64,000 bases of DNA from Dromiciops gliroides (Eukaryota > Chordata > Mammalia > Microbiotheria > Microbiotheriidae): positions 303,161,885-303,225,884 of the forward strand of contig NC_057865.1 in assembly GCF_019393635.1 (NCBI RefSeq), written 5' to 3'. The translations under genes were made by a program, and so were the position numbers. Below the pieces are notes generated by a model. It searched no databases and was not told the DNA's origin. It saw only the letters and a program-made list of their open reading frames with translations. Numbering within the stretch: the first letter of the stretch is position 1; every line of letters starts with the position of its first letter. Positions 30,434-39,454 of this stretch are shown piece after piece.

Positions 30434-32761
30434 CTAAGGAAATACTATCTTTGTCTCCTCTGTGTAGTTTAGGTTGGGACTCTCCTCAACCCATGGTCTG
30501 TATTGTCCTCTACTTCTAACTCTGCCTTGTTCTGGCTGGGCTCTGGTCTTTCTTCTAACAACAGGCCCATCCCCTAGACAATCAGGGGCAAGGGGAGCAA
30601 TTGTACCTCTCTGGGGAGGGTGCATCCTGGGTCCTGGCTCAGGGTCAGAGAGAAAGGGGGACCTGGATAAGTATTGCTTCCTATAGGAAGGAGTACGGGT
30701 TATTGATGACTCTGGAGCAAATGCCACCCTCTTGGGCAATACCCCTCCCTGTTCCCTGCCTTTTAGCCGCCGGGTGGTCATAACATAGCTGGTGAGGGTA
30801 ACTTTGATGCAGGGGTCAGTCTTCAGGGGAATAGGGTGGACCCGGAAATGTACCAGCATACTAGAGACTGTTTCGAAAAAGAGGTCCAGCACCCTGCAAC
30901 AACCAAACTTGTTCAGGGACATGATGAGGTGCTTGGCCTTGCCCTGGAAGTTTAATGTGAGGACATACAGTCCCCTCTTTGTCTGGCTCTTACGTACGAG
31001 GTAGACACCTTGGCTGCCAACACCTCCTTCCAGCACTAGCTGGTCAGCTTGGAGTCGAGGGAGGTCCCCATGGAACCAAGGGTACTCTGAAAGGAGGTCG
31101 TCGCTTTCATCTCCACCTGACTCCTCCCGAGACAAGAACCCCGAACCTGTGGTGTCTTGAGCAAAAGGGGCTGGTGGGGGGTAAGTTTTCCCCACTGGAG
31201 GCTCCTTTTTCATAGGGACCCGGGGAGGCACCTCGGGGGGTATTGGTTCCATTGACTCATAATGGAAGGCAGCAATGGAGGTAGAGCTGGGGGAGACAGA
31301 AGCTGAGGGAAGATCTGAGAGGCCCCCACAGGCTCCCTGAGGCAGGTCCTCACTGCTCTCACTAGATCTCAAGGAGAGGTCCTGTCTGTGCACTGTCCCT
31401 GAACAATCCCTCAAGGGTTCCCCTTCCCTATTTAGTATCACAATCTCAAAGCTTGCTCCAGGGGATGCCCCACAGATATCTGGCCTCTCACCGGTGCTAG
31501 CACCACCACCCAGTACAGGTGGCCTGGAAGCAGATGTCTCCGAGAGTCCCCCTCCCCTACTTAGTGTCTCCATCTCAACGCTTTTTCCAGGGGATGCCCC
31601 ACCACTAGTTGGCCCCTCACCGGTGCTAGCACCACCACCCAGTACAGGTGGCCTGGAAGCGGACATCTCCGAGGGTCCCCCTCCCCTACTTAGTGTCTCC
31701 ATCTCAAAGCTTTCCGCAGGAAATGCCCCACCAGTAGTTGGCCCCTCACTGGTGCTAACCCCTCCACCAGAGGAGTGGGAGTTGTTGTTTTCATCCAGGA
31801 CAGGTGGCCCAGAGGCAGACATCTCCAAGGGTCCCCCTCCCATAATTTGTGTTTCCATCTCAAAGCTTTCTCCAGGTGATGCCCCACCAGTAGTTGGCCC
31901 CTCAGTGATGCTACCATCCTCACCGGAGGAGTGGGAGTTGCTGTTTTCATCCAGGACAGGTGGCCCAGAGGCTGAGGTCTCCAAGGGCCCCCCTCCCCTA
32001 CTTATTATCACCATCTCAACACTTTCTCCAGGGGATGCCCCACCAGTAGTTGGCCCCTCAGTGATGCTACCATCCTCACTGGAGGAGTGGGAGTTGCTGT
32101 TTTCATCCAGGACAGGTGGCCCAGAGGCTGAGGTCTCCAAGGGTCCCCCTCCCCTACTTATTATCACCATCTCAAAGCTTTCCCCAGGGGATGCCCCACG
32201 CCTAGTTGGCCCCTCACAGGTGCTACCACCCCCACCCAGGCCAGGTGGCCCAGAGGCAGAGCTCTCCAAAGGTCCTACTGCAGAGGGGGGTTCACCAGCT
32301 CCCCGCCATTGGAAGATCTCTCGGACTGAGCGGCCAAATGAGCTCAGGGAGAAGCGTTTCTTCAGCTCCGGTTTTGAGTTGTTTGAAGCCATCAGGGGAG
32401 GGAGAGAGCCAGCCAGGTCTTCAGAGGATCGAGAACGACCCCACACAGTCAGAGGCTCACTGTTCCCACAGCTCTGCAGGGAAGGACCACTTGATGGGGT
32501 TTCCTCACCAGGACTAAGGCGCATCCGACCAGATGATAAAAGGGAACCTGAGGTCCGGGCCACCTCCACCTCAAAGTGCTGCAAGAAGAGCTGAGCAAAG
32601 TGTTGGGAGAAGGCTGCCTCATCCCCAGAGTATTGGAGATGGCAAGCCCAGTAGAGGTGAAAGCGTCGGGCACAGTCCAGGGCCACTTCTCGAGCCGCAG
32701 ATTCACAGAACTCCTGCCAACCTGGGGAAGACTTATCTTTAGGGGAAGGGTGACCTTTCAT
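30434..32761 (-). CDS. SH2B1-derived intronless adaptor, copy D, with expanded internal repeats
   Basis: Longest copy, 775 residues, starting MKGHPSPKDK; the proline-rich stretch after the start in the other copies is deleted. The dimerisation domain is at about 15-72 ('[20 protein letters not shown]') and the basic segment at 134-146 ('KKRFSLSSFGRSV'). Six tandem 43-52-residue units lie at about 163-447, and no PH domain is present. The SH2 domain is at about 560-660 with 'EYPWFHG' and 'GVYLVRKS' (Arg590). The tail ends '[14 protein letters not shown]'. The SH2 part ('NFQGKAKH', 'HFRVHPIPL') is closer to remembered SH2B1 than in the other copies, so D may be nearest the ancestor there. The frame is fully open despite the repeats, which are all multiples of three. 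Confidence 0.85.
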   Translation of the reverse strand: MKGHPSPKDKSSPGWQEFCESAAREVALDCARRFHLYWACHLQYSGDEAAFSQHFAQLFLQHFEVEVARTSGSLLSSGRMRLSPGEETPSSGPSLQSCGNSEPLTVWGRSRSSEDLAGSLPPLMASNNSKPELKKRFSLSSFGRSVREIFQWRGAGEPPSAVGPLESSASGPPGLGGGGSTCEGPTRRGASPGESFEMVIISRGGGPLETSASGPPVLDENSNSHSSSEDGSITEGPTTGGASPGESVEMVIISRGGGPLETSASGPPVLDENSNSHSSGEDGSITEGPTTGGASPGESFEMETQIMGGGPLEMSASGPPVLDENNNSHSSGGGVSTSEGPTTGGAFPAESFEMETLSRGGGPSEMSASRPPVLGGGASTGEGPTSGGASPGKSVEMETLSRGGGLSETSASRPPVLGGGASTGERPDICGASPGASFEIVILNREGEPLRDCSGTVHRQDLSLRSSESSEDLPQGACGGLSDLPSASVSPSSTSIAAFHYESMEPIPPEVPPRVPMKKEPPVGKTYPPPAPFAQDTTGSGFLSREESGGDESDDLLSEYPWFHGDLPRLQADQLVLEGGVGSQGVYLVRKSQTKRGLYVLTLNFQGKAKHLIMSLNKFGCCRVLDLFFETVSSMLVHFRVHPIPLKTDPCIKVTLTSYVMTTRRLKGREQGGVLPKRVAFAPESSITRTPSYRKQYLSRSPFLSDPEPGPRMHPPQRGTIAPLAPDCLGDGPVVRRKTRAQPEQGRVRSRGQYRPWVEESPNLNYTEETKIVFP
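31421..32275 (-). repeat. In-frame coding minisatellite in copy D (6 units of 129-156 bp)
   Basis: Units begin 'GPLE(T/S/M)SASGPPVL' and end 'ESFEM...SRGG'. Lengths are 43, 52, 52, 52, 43 and 43 residues. The longer units carry an extra 'ENSNSHSS' insert. Copy A has two units and copies B and C one. The segment corresponds to the SH2B1 linker before the PH domain ('[20 protein letters not shown]' as remembered), so the repeat grew from parental sequence. Confidence 0.85.
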
Positions 32762-33020
32762 GATGAGCCAGATGAGATGGAGAGTCCAGGATCTGTTGAG
32801 GGGTCTGAAAGAGAAGACCCTTAATCCAAAATGGTGACAGAGAAGAAGGTAAGAACAGTGTAGAATTCTTTAAAAATATATCCTTCCTGGATAAAGCACT
32901 GGCACTGGATTCAAGAAGACCTGAGTTTAAATCCGTGATTAGACACTTGACACTGAGTAGCTGTGTGACCCTGGGCAAGTCACTTAACCCTCATTGTCCC
33001 ACAAAAAAAAAAAAAAGAAA
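32762..33020. other. 5' flank of copy D and SINE (plus strand, 32889-33020)
   Basis: The flank matches copy A ('aagaacagtgtagaattctt', 'aaatatatccttcctgg') and lacks the 45 bases present in B and C. The SINE lacks the first part of its head and ends in poly(A). Confidence 0.65.
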
Positions 33021-34096
33021 ACAAAAGAGGAAACTTTAGGGATTTGAAGGGAACTTTGTGGTTTCACTGAACAGGTCAAGCCTGAATCTTAGAAGGCATT
33101 TGGGGTCCTCAGAATTTAAACATTTAAAGAATTATATAAAAGTAAATTCTTTTCAAAAGGGGCTAAACTCCTATTGGTACTAGAAGAGAAACTGATATCT
33201 TGGGACCTCAAGGGTCTAGTGTAAGGTAATTTACAGGGTGTCAGACTTAGAGTAGATGCCCTACTAGTGACTACTGGGAAAAATGAGGCTGGGAGAGGTG
33301 AAGAGGCTGATGTGACATCAATGACAGGGTCCAAGTAGTAAAACTGACTGTGCTTTCAGTGGCTTAAAAATCCAAGCAGCTCCAGTGCTTATTTAGGAAA
33401 AGCGAGATTTAGGAATTTGAAGTGATCTGTGTGAATTCACTAATCAACTCCAAAACTAAAATTAACAAGGCATTCAGTGTCCTTAGTATCAAAACCCTTT
33501 TAAATAATAAAAAAAAAACCACATGAAAACATCCCAAACCCTTATAAAACCGAAGGGTAAATTGACACCTAAGAAGACCAAGGGACTAGTGTGAGTTCAC
33601 TGAAAGGATTCTAAGCTTAGAATACTTGCCCTTCTAGTGAATATTGTGAAAAATGAGGTTGACAAAGAATCATGTGACATCACCAAATGGGTCCAAGTAG
33701 TAAAACTTACTAGGCTTCCAGCGGAGGGGTAACTGAGACCTAAGGAGAGTGCGGCTTAGGAGTTTGAAGTGACCTCTGCGACTTCACTTTACAAGTCCAT
33801 GACTAATTCTGAGAAGGTCTTCAGTGTCCTTAATATCCAAGCACTTTAAGAAAAGGAAAAGAAAAAAATTAAATCAACAAAACCCATAATAGTACTGTAG
33901 AGGAAACTGAGACCTTGGCAACACAAGGGACTATTTTGAGTTCAGCTACAGGATTCTAGTCTTAGGGTCCATTCCTTACTAGTAACACTTGAGGAAAATG
34001 AGGCCAAGGGTCATGAGAGACCAATGTGACATCACTAAGGGGATCCAAGAAGTATAAGTGACTCCAGCCTTCAGTGGCTTTAGAATATAAGCAGCA

Positions 34097-34279
34097 GGGC
34101 AGCTAGGTAGTGCAGTGGATAGAGCACCGGCCCTGGAGTCAGGAGTACCTGAGTTCAAATCCGGCCTCACTTGACACTTACTTAGCTGTGTGGCCCTCAC
34201 TTGACACTTGACACTTACTAGCTGTGTGACCCTGGGCAAGTCACTTAACCCCAATTGCCTCACTTAAAAAAAAAAAAAG
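34097..34279 (+). mobile_element. WSINE1-like SINE with internal duplication
   Basis: Plus-strand copy in which 'cacttgacacttact...agctgtgtg' is repeated, lengthening it to about 183 bases. Confidence 0.85.
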
Positions 34280-34295
34280 AATATTAGCAGCTCCA

Positions 34296-34447
34296 GGGGG
34301 CAGCTAGGTGGCACAGTGGATAAAGCACCGGCCCTGGATGCAGGAGTACCTGGGTTCAAATCCGGCCTCAGACACTTGACACTTACTTAGCTGTGTGACC
34401 CTGGGCAAGTCACTTAATCCACATTGTCCCCCTAAAAAAAAGAAAAA
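34296..34447 (+). mobile_element. WSINE1-like SINE
   Basis: Plus-strand copy in the same monomer; 'aatataagcagctcca' before and after shows it lies beside the preceding SINE's target repeat. Confidence 0.88.
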
Positions 34448-34566
34448 ATATAAGCAGCTCCAGTGCTTAGGGTAACAAGTCCAAGACAGACTCTTAGAAG
34501 GCCTTCAAGGTTTTCATAAATAATTTTATTTAAAGTAAAGAGTAAATTTTTGAAAAAGCATCCAAG

Positions 34567-34725
34567 GGGGCAGCTAGGTGGTGCAGTGGATAAACCACTG
34601 GCCCTGGATTCAGGAGAACCTGAGTTCAAAACCAGCCTCAGACACTTGACACATACGAGCTGTGTGACCCTAGGCAAGTCACTTAACCCTCATTGCCCCA
34701 CAAAAAAAAAAGAAAGAAAAGAAAA
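34567..34725 (+). mobile_element. WSINE1-like SINE
   Basis: Plus-strand copy flanked by 'gaaaaagcatccaa' on both sides (before 34567 and from about 34721). Confidence 0.9.
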
Positions 34726-35090
34726 AGCATCCAAACACCTAATTGGATTGGAGGCAAAACTGAGATCTAGGGACGTGAAAGGGAACAGTGTGATATCACC
34801 TAATGGGCTCTAGACTTGGAGTATGTGCCCTAGTCATAAATATTGAGGAAAATGATGTTACCTCAGTAAAGGGTCCAAATAGGAAAACTGCCTGGGTCTT
34901 CAGTGGTTTTAGAATCCAACCGGATTCAGGGCTTCATTAGAGAAACTGAGGCTCAGGGAATTGAAAGGACCTGTGGGAGTTCATGAAAGAGGTCCAAAGG
35001 TTAATTTTAGAAGGCCTTCTTCATGATTCTTGAAATTCAACCATTTCAAAATTATTAAGAAAACTAATACCCGCCCCCCACAAACAAAAC

Positions 35091-35460
35091 ACAGAGAAAC
35101 TTCCTGTGTCAAAATGGCCAAAATGGAGAAAGTGAGGAAGCAACCCCTAGACGCTCTCCCAAATTTCCCCTTCAAACCGACATAAAACTGCTGCTGAATC
35201 CCTCCAGGAGCAGGGAAGCAGCCTAGCAGCTGGGCAGGAAAGGTGTGTGTTACCTGGGAGAGAGGGAGGTGAGGTCCAGGAACAGCAGCAGCCACAGCAG
35301 CTTCTGGGCTCACAGCAGGGGGCCTGAGGCAGGGCTTTTAGCCTGGGCAATTCACCTGCAAGGCTCCACCCACCTGCAAACCAGCAGCTCCCTGGGCAGG
35401 TGAACAGTCTGGGCAGCAGTGCAGGACCCTTACCAGGCACCAGGGAGGCTTTGAGTGCAC
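35091..35460 (+). mobile_element. L1 5' UTR fragment (copy 6)
   Basis: From 'cctgtgtcaaaatggccaaa' to 'accaggcaccagggaggctt'. It is cut by the left breakpoint of the duplicated block that starts in a SINE sequence. Confidence 0.65.
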
Positions 35461-36665
35461 TTCTGACTTGCCTAGGGTCACACAGCTAGTAATAGTCTAA
35501 GGCAAGATTTGAACTCGGGTCTAAGCCCAGCACTGTCTCCACCATGGCACTACCATATCACCTCCTCCAATTTTGTATAAGACCAAGTGGGGCCCTCAAG
35601 GGGGAAAATGCTACAGAAATGGTGCCTGTTTTCAAAAGAGGAGCTCCAAGTGTTCAAATACCTTTAGACCTGCAGTTTGTAGGAAAACAGTATCTTCTTT
35701 ATCCATCTATTAGTGAATTAGTATTTGTTTAAGGTGCAGTACTTCCCTTGTTGGAGAGGATAAAGAAAAAGGCCTTCCTGGAAAGGCTGAGAGTTTTCTT
35801 TTCCCATAAGGGGAAGGGAACTACCGAAGGAGACATTAGGTTCAAAGGCCAAGAATTTTAACACAGACAAAATGGAATGATCTTTGTCTTCCCCACAATC
35901 CCCTGATGATAATCATTACTATAGCCTTGTGAGGTAGGTGCACTTTTTATCTTTACTTCACAGTTCAGTGTCACCTAGCTAGTAAAGTGTCTGAGGTAGG
36001 ATTTGAGCTCAGAACTTTATGATCTTCTACTATTTCTCCCACAACCTCTCCAACATGGACTTTTGCAGATTTTTTTTTTTGCCATTTTTGACAATTTGCA
36101 GAGTATGAGATGAAACTTAAGTGTTTTCTCTTATTCGTCATTTGGAGAATTTTTACAAAACTGATCAGAGAAACTTCATGCCAAGGTTCCCTGCCCCCCC
36201 ACCCCCCTTGAGTCGCTTGCTTTCTTATCCTGACTGAATTTATGTTGTCTGGGCAGAACTTTTTCATTTTCATGTAATCTAAGTTTTAAATTTTATTTTT
36301 GTAATTGTCTTTTCTTAGACACTTACTGGCTGTTATTTAACCCTGGGCAAGTCCCTTCACCCTGTTTGCCTCAGTTTCTCACCTGTACAATGATCTGGAG
36401 AAGGAAATGGTGAACCTCTCCAGTGTCTTTGCCAAGAAAACCCTAAATGGGGTCATGTGCCCTGTGGAGTCAGACCCAAGGGAAACGAGTCAACAGCAAC
36501 TTGTCTGGCTAAGAGCACATTTCCCAACCCTTGGCCATGAGAGATACATGATCTGTTTGTCTTTTCATTTTTTCATGGTGAGGTCTTAAATATTAAGGTC
36601 TGGTATACTTTTTTGCCTCCTTTTTTTTTTGTGGGGCAATGAGGGTTAAGTGACTTGCTCAGGGT
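35461..36665. repeat. Segmental duplication block Q, copy 1
   Basis: Nearly identical by eye to 46936-49412 once the L1 there is removed. Both breakpoints lie in SINE text ('gacttgcctagggtcacaca' left, 'gggttaagtgacttgctcag' right). A 62-codon open frame occurs in both copies but has no coding features. At 36309-36500 there is a MAR1-like SINE ('ggagaaggaaatggtgaacc', 'tgccaagaaaaccctaaatg'). Confidence 0.75.
36309..36500 (+). mobile_element. MAR1-like CORE-SINE
   Basis: Recognised from 'cctgggcaagtcccttcacc', 'caatgatctggagaaggaaa' and 'aaaaccctaaatggggtcat'. It is older than the WSINE1-like copies. Confidence 0.7.
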
Positions 36666-36758
36666 CACACAGCTAGTCAAGTGTCTGAGGCAGGATTTGA
36701 ACTCTGGTCCTCCTGAACCAGAGCTGGTGTTTTATCCCCTGCACCACCTTGCTGCCCC
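36624..36758 (-). mobile_element. WSINE1-like SINE
   Basis: Minus-strand full copy. Its paralogue at 49387 breaks off after 'gacttgctcagg', where the duplication ends. Confidence 0.85.
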
Positions 36759-36759
36759 C

Positions 36760-37060
36760 TAAGGTCTTGTATACTTTTTAGAATGTCTTATAGGGTACAG
36801 TGTAATATGGCCGTCTAAGCCTAATTTCCTTCCTGACTGCTTTCTGGTTCTCTCAGCAGTTGTGACCAAATCTGGAATTTTACCCCAGGTAGCTTGTTAT
36901 CCTCTTTATCAAACACTGGGTTATTGAGTTCTATTGTTTCTGAATCTCCCTTGAGCAATCTATTCCATTGATTCATCTCTCTATCATTTTATTAATACCC
37001 CAGTTTTTATAACTGCTGGTTTATAATATAGTCTGAGGTCTAAAAGTTCTGTTCTCCCCA
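36760..37060 (-). mobile_element. L1 ORF2 fragment
   Basis: Old minus-strand L1 ('gaccaaatctggaattttac', 'ggttattgagttctattgtt'), continuous with the shorter version at 18764-18873. Confidence 0.6.
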
Positions 37061-38556
37061 TGTCTTTCATTTCATTTCATCATTTCCCTTCACAGGTCGT
37101 TTGTTTTTCTTTTCTCTAAATTGTCTTTCTTTTGAATTTAGGCAATAAAACATGTATTTCCATAATTTAGTAAGGCAAAAAAGACGCTGCAGCCAAAATT
37201 GGAGATCTATTATGTATAGCTTGATATTCCTTTAAATTCTATTACAAAGTTTTCATGTAAATTTCTTTTTTTCCTCCATCCCCCCACCCTGACCCCAGAG
37301 ATGGCCACCACCAGACACAAACACGTGTCTATGTGTTAGAATCATTCATTTCTGCGCATGAACCCCAAATCGTCAGAATCTGCTCCCACTCCCCTGCTAC
37401 ACCACCTTTGTATTGAGAAGTTTGTATAACCCCCGGATTTATGGGACTGTGCTTAAAGTTCTACAGATTTACGTTAAAAAAAAGTTGACAGCCGTGCTTT
37501 TTGCAAAAGATTCAGTAGAGGTACAAGAATTTAAAAATTCTTGGGGTGAGGTGAGGAAGGGTGGGAAGAGGAGGGGGACTACCGTGCCTCTACTTTGGGG
37601 TTCCGGGACGGAGCATAATCCTCAGCCTCAGAGTTGGTGAGGGGCGTATTCCTGCGTGGGCACCTCTGGCGGGCACCGCGGGCGGGCAGCGGGAAGGATA
37701 GGGTAGGGGTGGGGTGCGTGGGGCGTTGGGGGTGGGAAGCGGAGGGGGACTACCGTGCCTCTACTTTGGGGTTCCTGGACAGAGCGTAGTCCTCAGCCTC
37801 GGAGTTGGTGAGGGGCGTATTCCTGCGTGGGGAGGTCTGGCGGGCACCTCTACCGAGCACCTCTGGCGGGCACCAGGGGCGGTGGGGGAGTGGAGGTGAG
37901 CAGGCAGGGGAGCGGACCACCGTGCCTCTACTTCCTTGTGGTTCCGGGACGCGGAGTAATCCCTAGCCGCGGAGTTGGTGCGGGGCGTGGTCCTGCATGG
38001 GGCGCCGGGAGCCGGGGGCGGGGGCTCTCAGTGCCGCGGGGGGCGCAGGGGGTTTGTGGGGGGCGGGGGTCCCGCTGAAGATCCCGTTGCGCCGGGCGGG
38101 GCTGGCCACGTAGCGCATCCCATTCCCGCGAGGCCCGAAGGAGGGCACGCGGGGCAGGTGGCTGCGGGGCCGCAGGTGCGGGTGATGAGCCCGGGCTCGC
38201 TCCGGCCCCTCCCGCGGCCGTGGGCGCTCCGGCTCTCGCTGCTCCCCCGGCCTCCTCCCTCTCAGCCGTGTAGTCGGGGCGCTCGTGGTCCTAGAAGGGG
38301 GAGCCCGCCGGGATGCAGTGCAGGGACCAAGCGGCGGAGCCGGGGGTCCGAGCGGGGTCATCCCTCGGGAGCGGCCCAGCACATTCCCACTGCTTAGGGG
38401 CTGCGCGCCCGCCATGGCCAGGGTCCGAGAACTTCTCCATTCAGTGCCATCGGGATTCCCTGTTTCCCGTCGTCCTCCGCTCCCCGTCTCTGGTCTGGTC
38501 CCAAGCTGCTCCCCTCCCAGAAGGCTGACAGCTGCACGTTCTGTTTGGCTGTAATA
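37061..38556. repeat. GC-rich duplicated block, copy 2 (CpG island-like)
   Basis: Homologous to 18874-20222, with only scattered differences in the AT-rich left part. Three units of a roughly 170-bp repeat start near 37574, 37746 and 37913 (two in copy 1). The minus-strand ATG at 38440 ('MEKFSDPGHGGRAAPKQWE') ends at 38291 after 49 codons. Open frames on both strands reflect the high GC content. The source is unknown. Confidence 0.6.
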
Positions 38557-39010
38557 GCTCTTTATTTATATCCAGGTCACGTACCCATTTGGACTTTATC
38601 TCGGTAAATGTAAGATACTGCTCTGTGCCCGGTTTCTGCCAGACACCTTTCCGGTTTTCCCACCGTTTCTTTCTTTTTACCGAATAATGAATTTTTATCC
38701 CTAAATCTTAAGTCTTTACAATCTGTCAAATTTGCTGCTGCAAATTGTATGTCTACTCTATTCCATTGATCTACCTTTCCATTTTTCAGCCAGTCCCCAA
38801 ATTTTTTTTTTTAGTGAGGCAGTTGAGGTTAAGTGACTTGCCCAGGGTCACACAGCTAGTAAGTGTTAAGTGTGTGAGGCCGGATTTGAACTCAGGTACT
38901 CCTGACTCCAGGGCCGGTGCTCTATCTCCTGCGCCACCTAGCTGCCCACCAAATCATTTTGATATTTACTGCTATATAATATAGTTTAAGATTTGGTACT
39001 GCTAACCCTC
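38557..39010 (-). mobile_element. L1 ORF2 fragment with SINE (minus strand, 38806-38946)
   Basis: Continuation of the L1 piece seen at 20223-20544, here interrupted by a full-length minus-strand SINE. Confidence 0.6.
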
Positions 39011-39112
39011 CTTCCTTAGTTTAGGAAAAGTGCACAACTGGAGTAAAAAGATTAAGGCACAAAAAGGCACAAAATGAGGGGAAAGCCCCTAAAACAGCCA
39101 AAAGGCTTCACT

Positions 39113-39165
<53 letters not shown>

Positions 39166-39322
39166 GGCAATTGGGGTTAAGTGACTTGCCCAGGGTCACA
39201 CAGCTAGTAAGTGTCAAGTGTCTGAGGCTGGATTGGAACTCAGGCTCTCCTGACTCCAAGGCCAGTGCTATATCCACTGTGCCACCTGGCTGCCCCAAGG
39301 CTTTACTATTGACAGTTATTAT
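39011..39322 (+). mobile_element. L1 ORF1-start piece with (TG)n-tailed SINE
   Basis: 'gtttaggaaaagtgcacaac' to 'gacagttattat' matches 20545-20795. The minus-strand SINE (about 39164-39296) has a 48-base (TG)n tail (39114-39163) in place of poly(T). Confidence 0.7.
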
Positions 39323-39454
39323 TGTATGGGAGAGTTGTCTCAGTTTAACCCTTACCCTATCTATCTATCCTTCCTCTCAAAAGTTGGGAGATCTTTTTTT
39401 CTACCCACATAGGGGAGTCCAAACAACATCTCTTAAGGTGATGTCCCAATCTCT

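Larger units (their letters stand above)
33021..35090 (+). repeat. Tandem array of ~340-370-bp monomers
   Basis: The best-preserved array: about five head-to-tail degenerate units. Corresponding points ('tggtactagaagag', 'accgaagggtaaattgac', 'agtactgtagagga', 'ttggattggaggc') fall near 33175, 33550, 33893 and 34740. The last gap shrinks to about 367 bases once three SINEs are removed. Units share 'gaaactgaggcttagg', 'gggtccaagtagtaaaac' and 'tttcagtggctttagaatcc'. The array leads directly into an L1 5' UTR. Function is unknown. Confidence 0.75.

Noticed and set aside
31494-32594. 366-codon plus-strand open frame opposite copy D
   Set aside because: It lies antisense to the repeated, GC-rich linker of the SH2B1-derived gene, is built of the same repeat units, and resembles nothing known; the minus frame carries the domains.
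35544-35732. 62-codon open frame, identical in both Q copies (also 47014-47202)
   Set aside because: Identity reflects the recent duplication; there is no recognisable domain, and the start lies in SINE-derived sequence.
37963-38415. 150-codon minus-strand frame in the GC-rich block
   Set aside because: The paralogous block at 19375-20105 does not keep the same frame, and high GC content makes chance frames likely.
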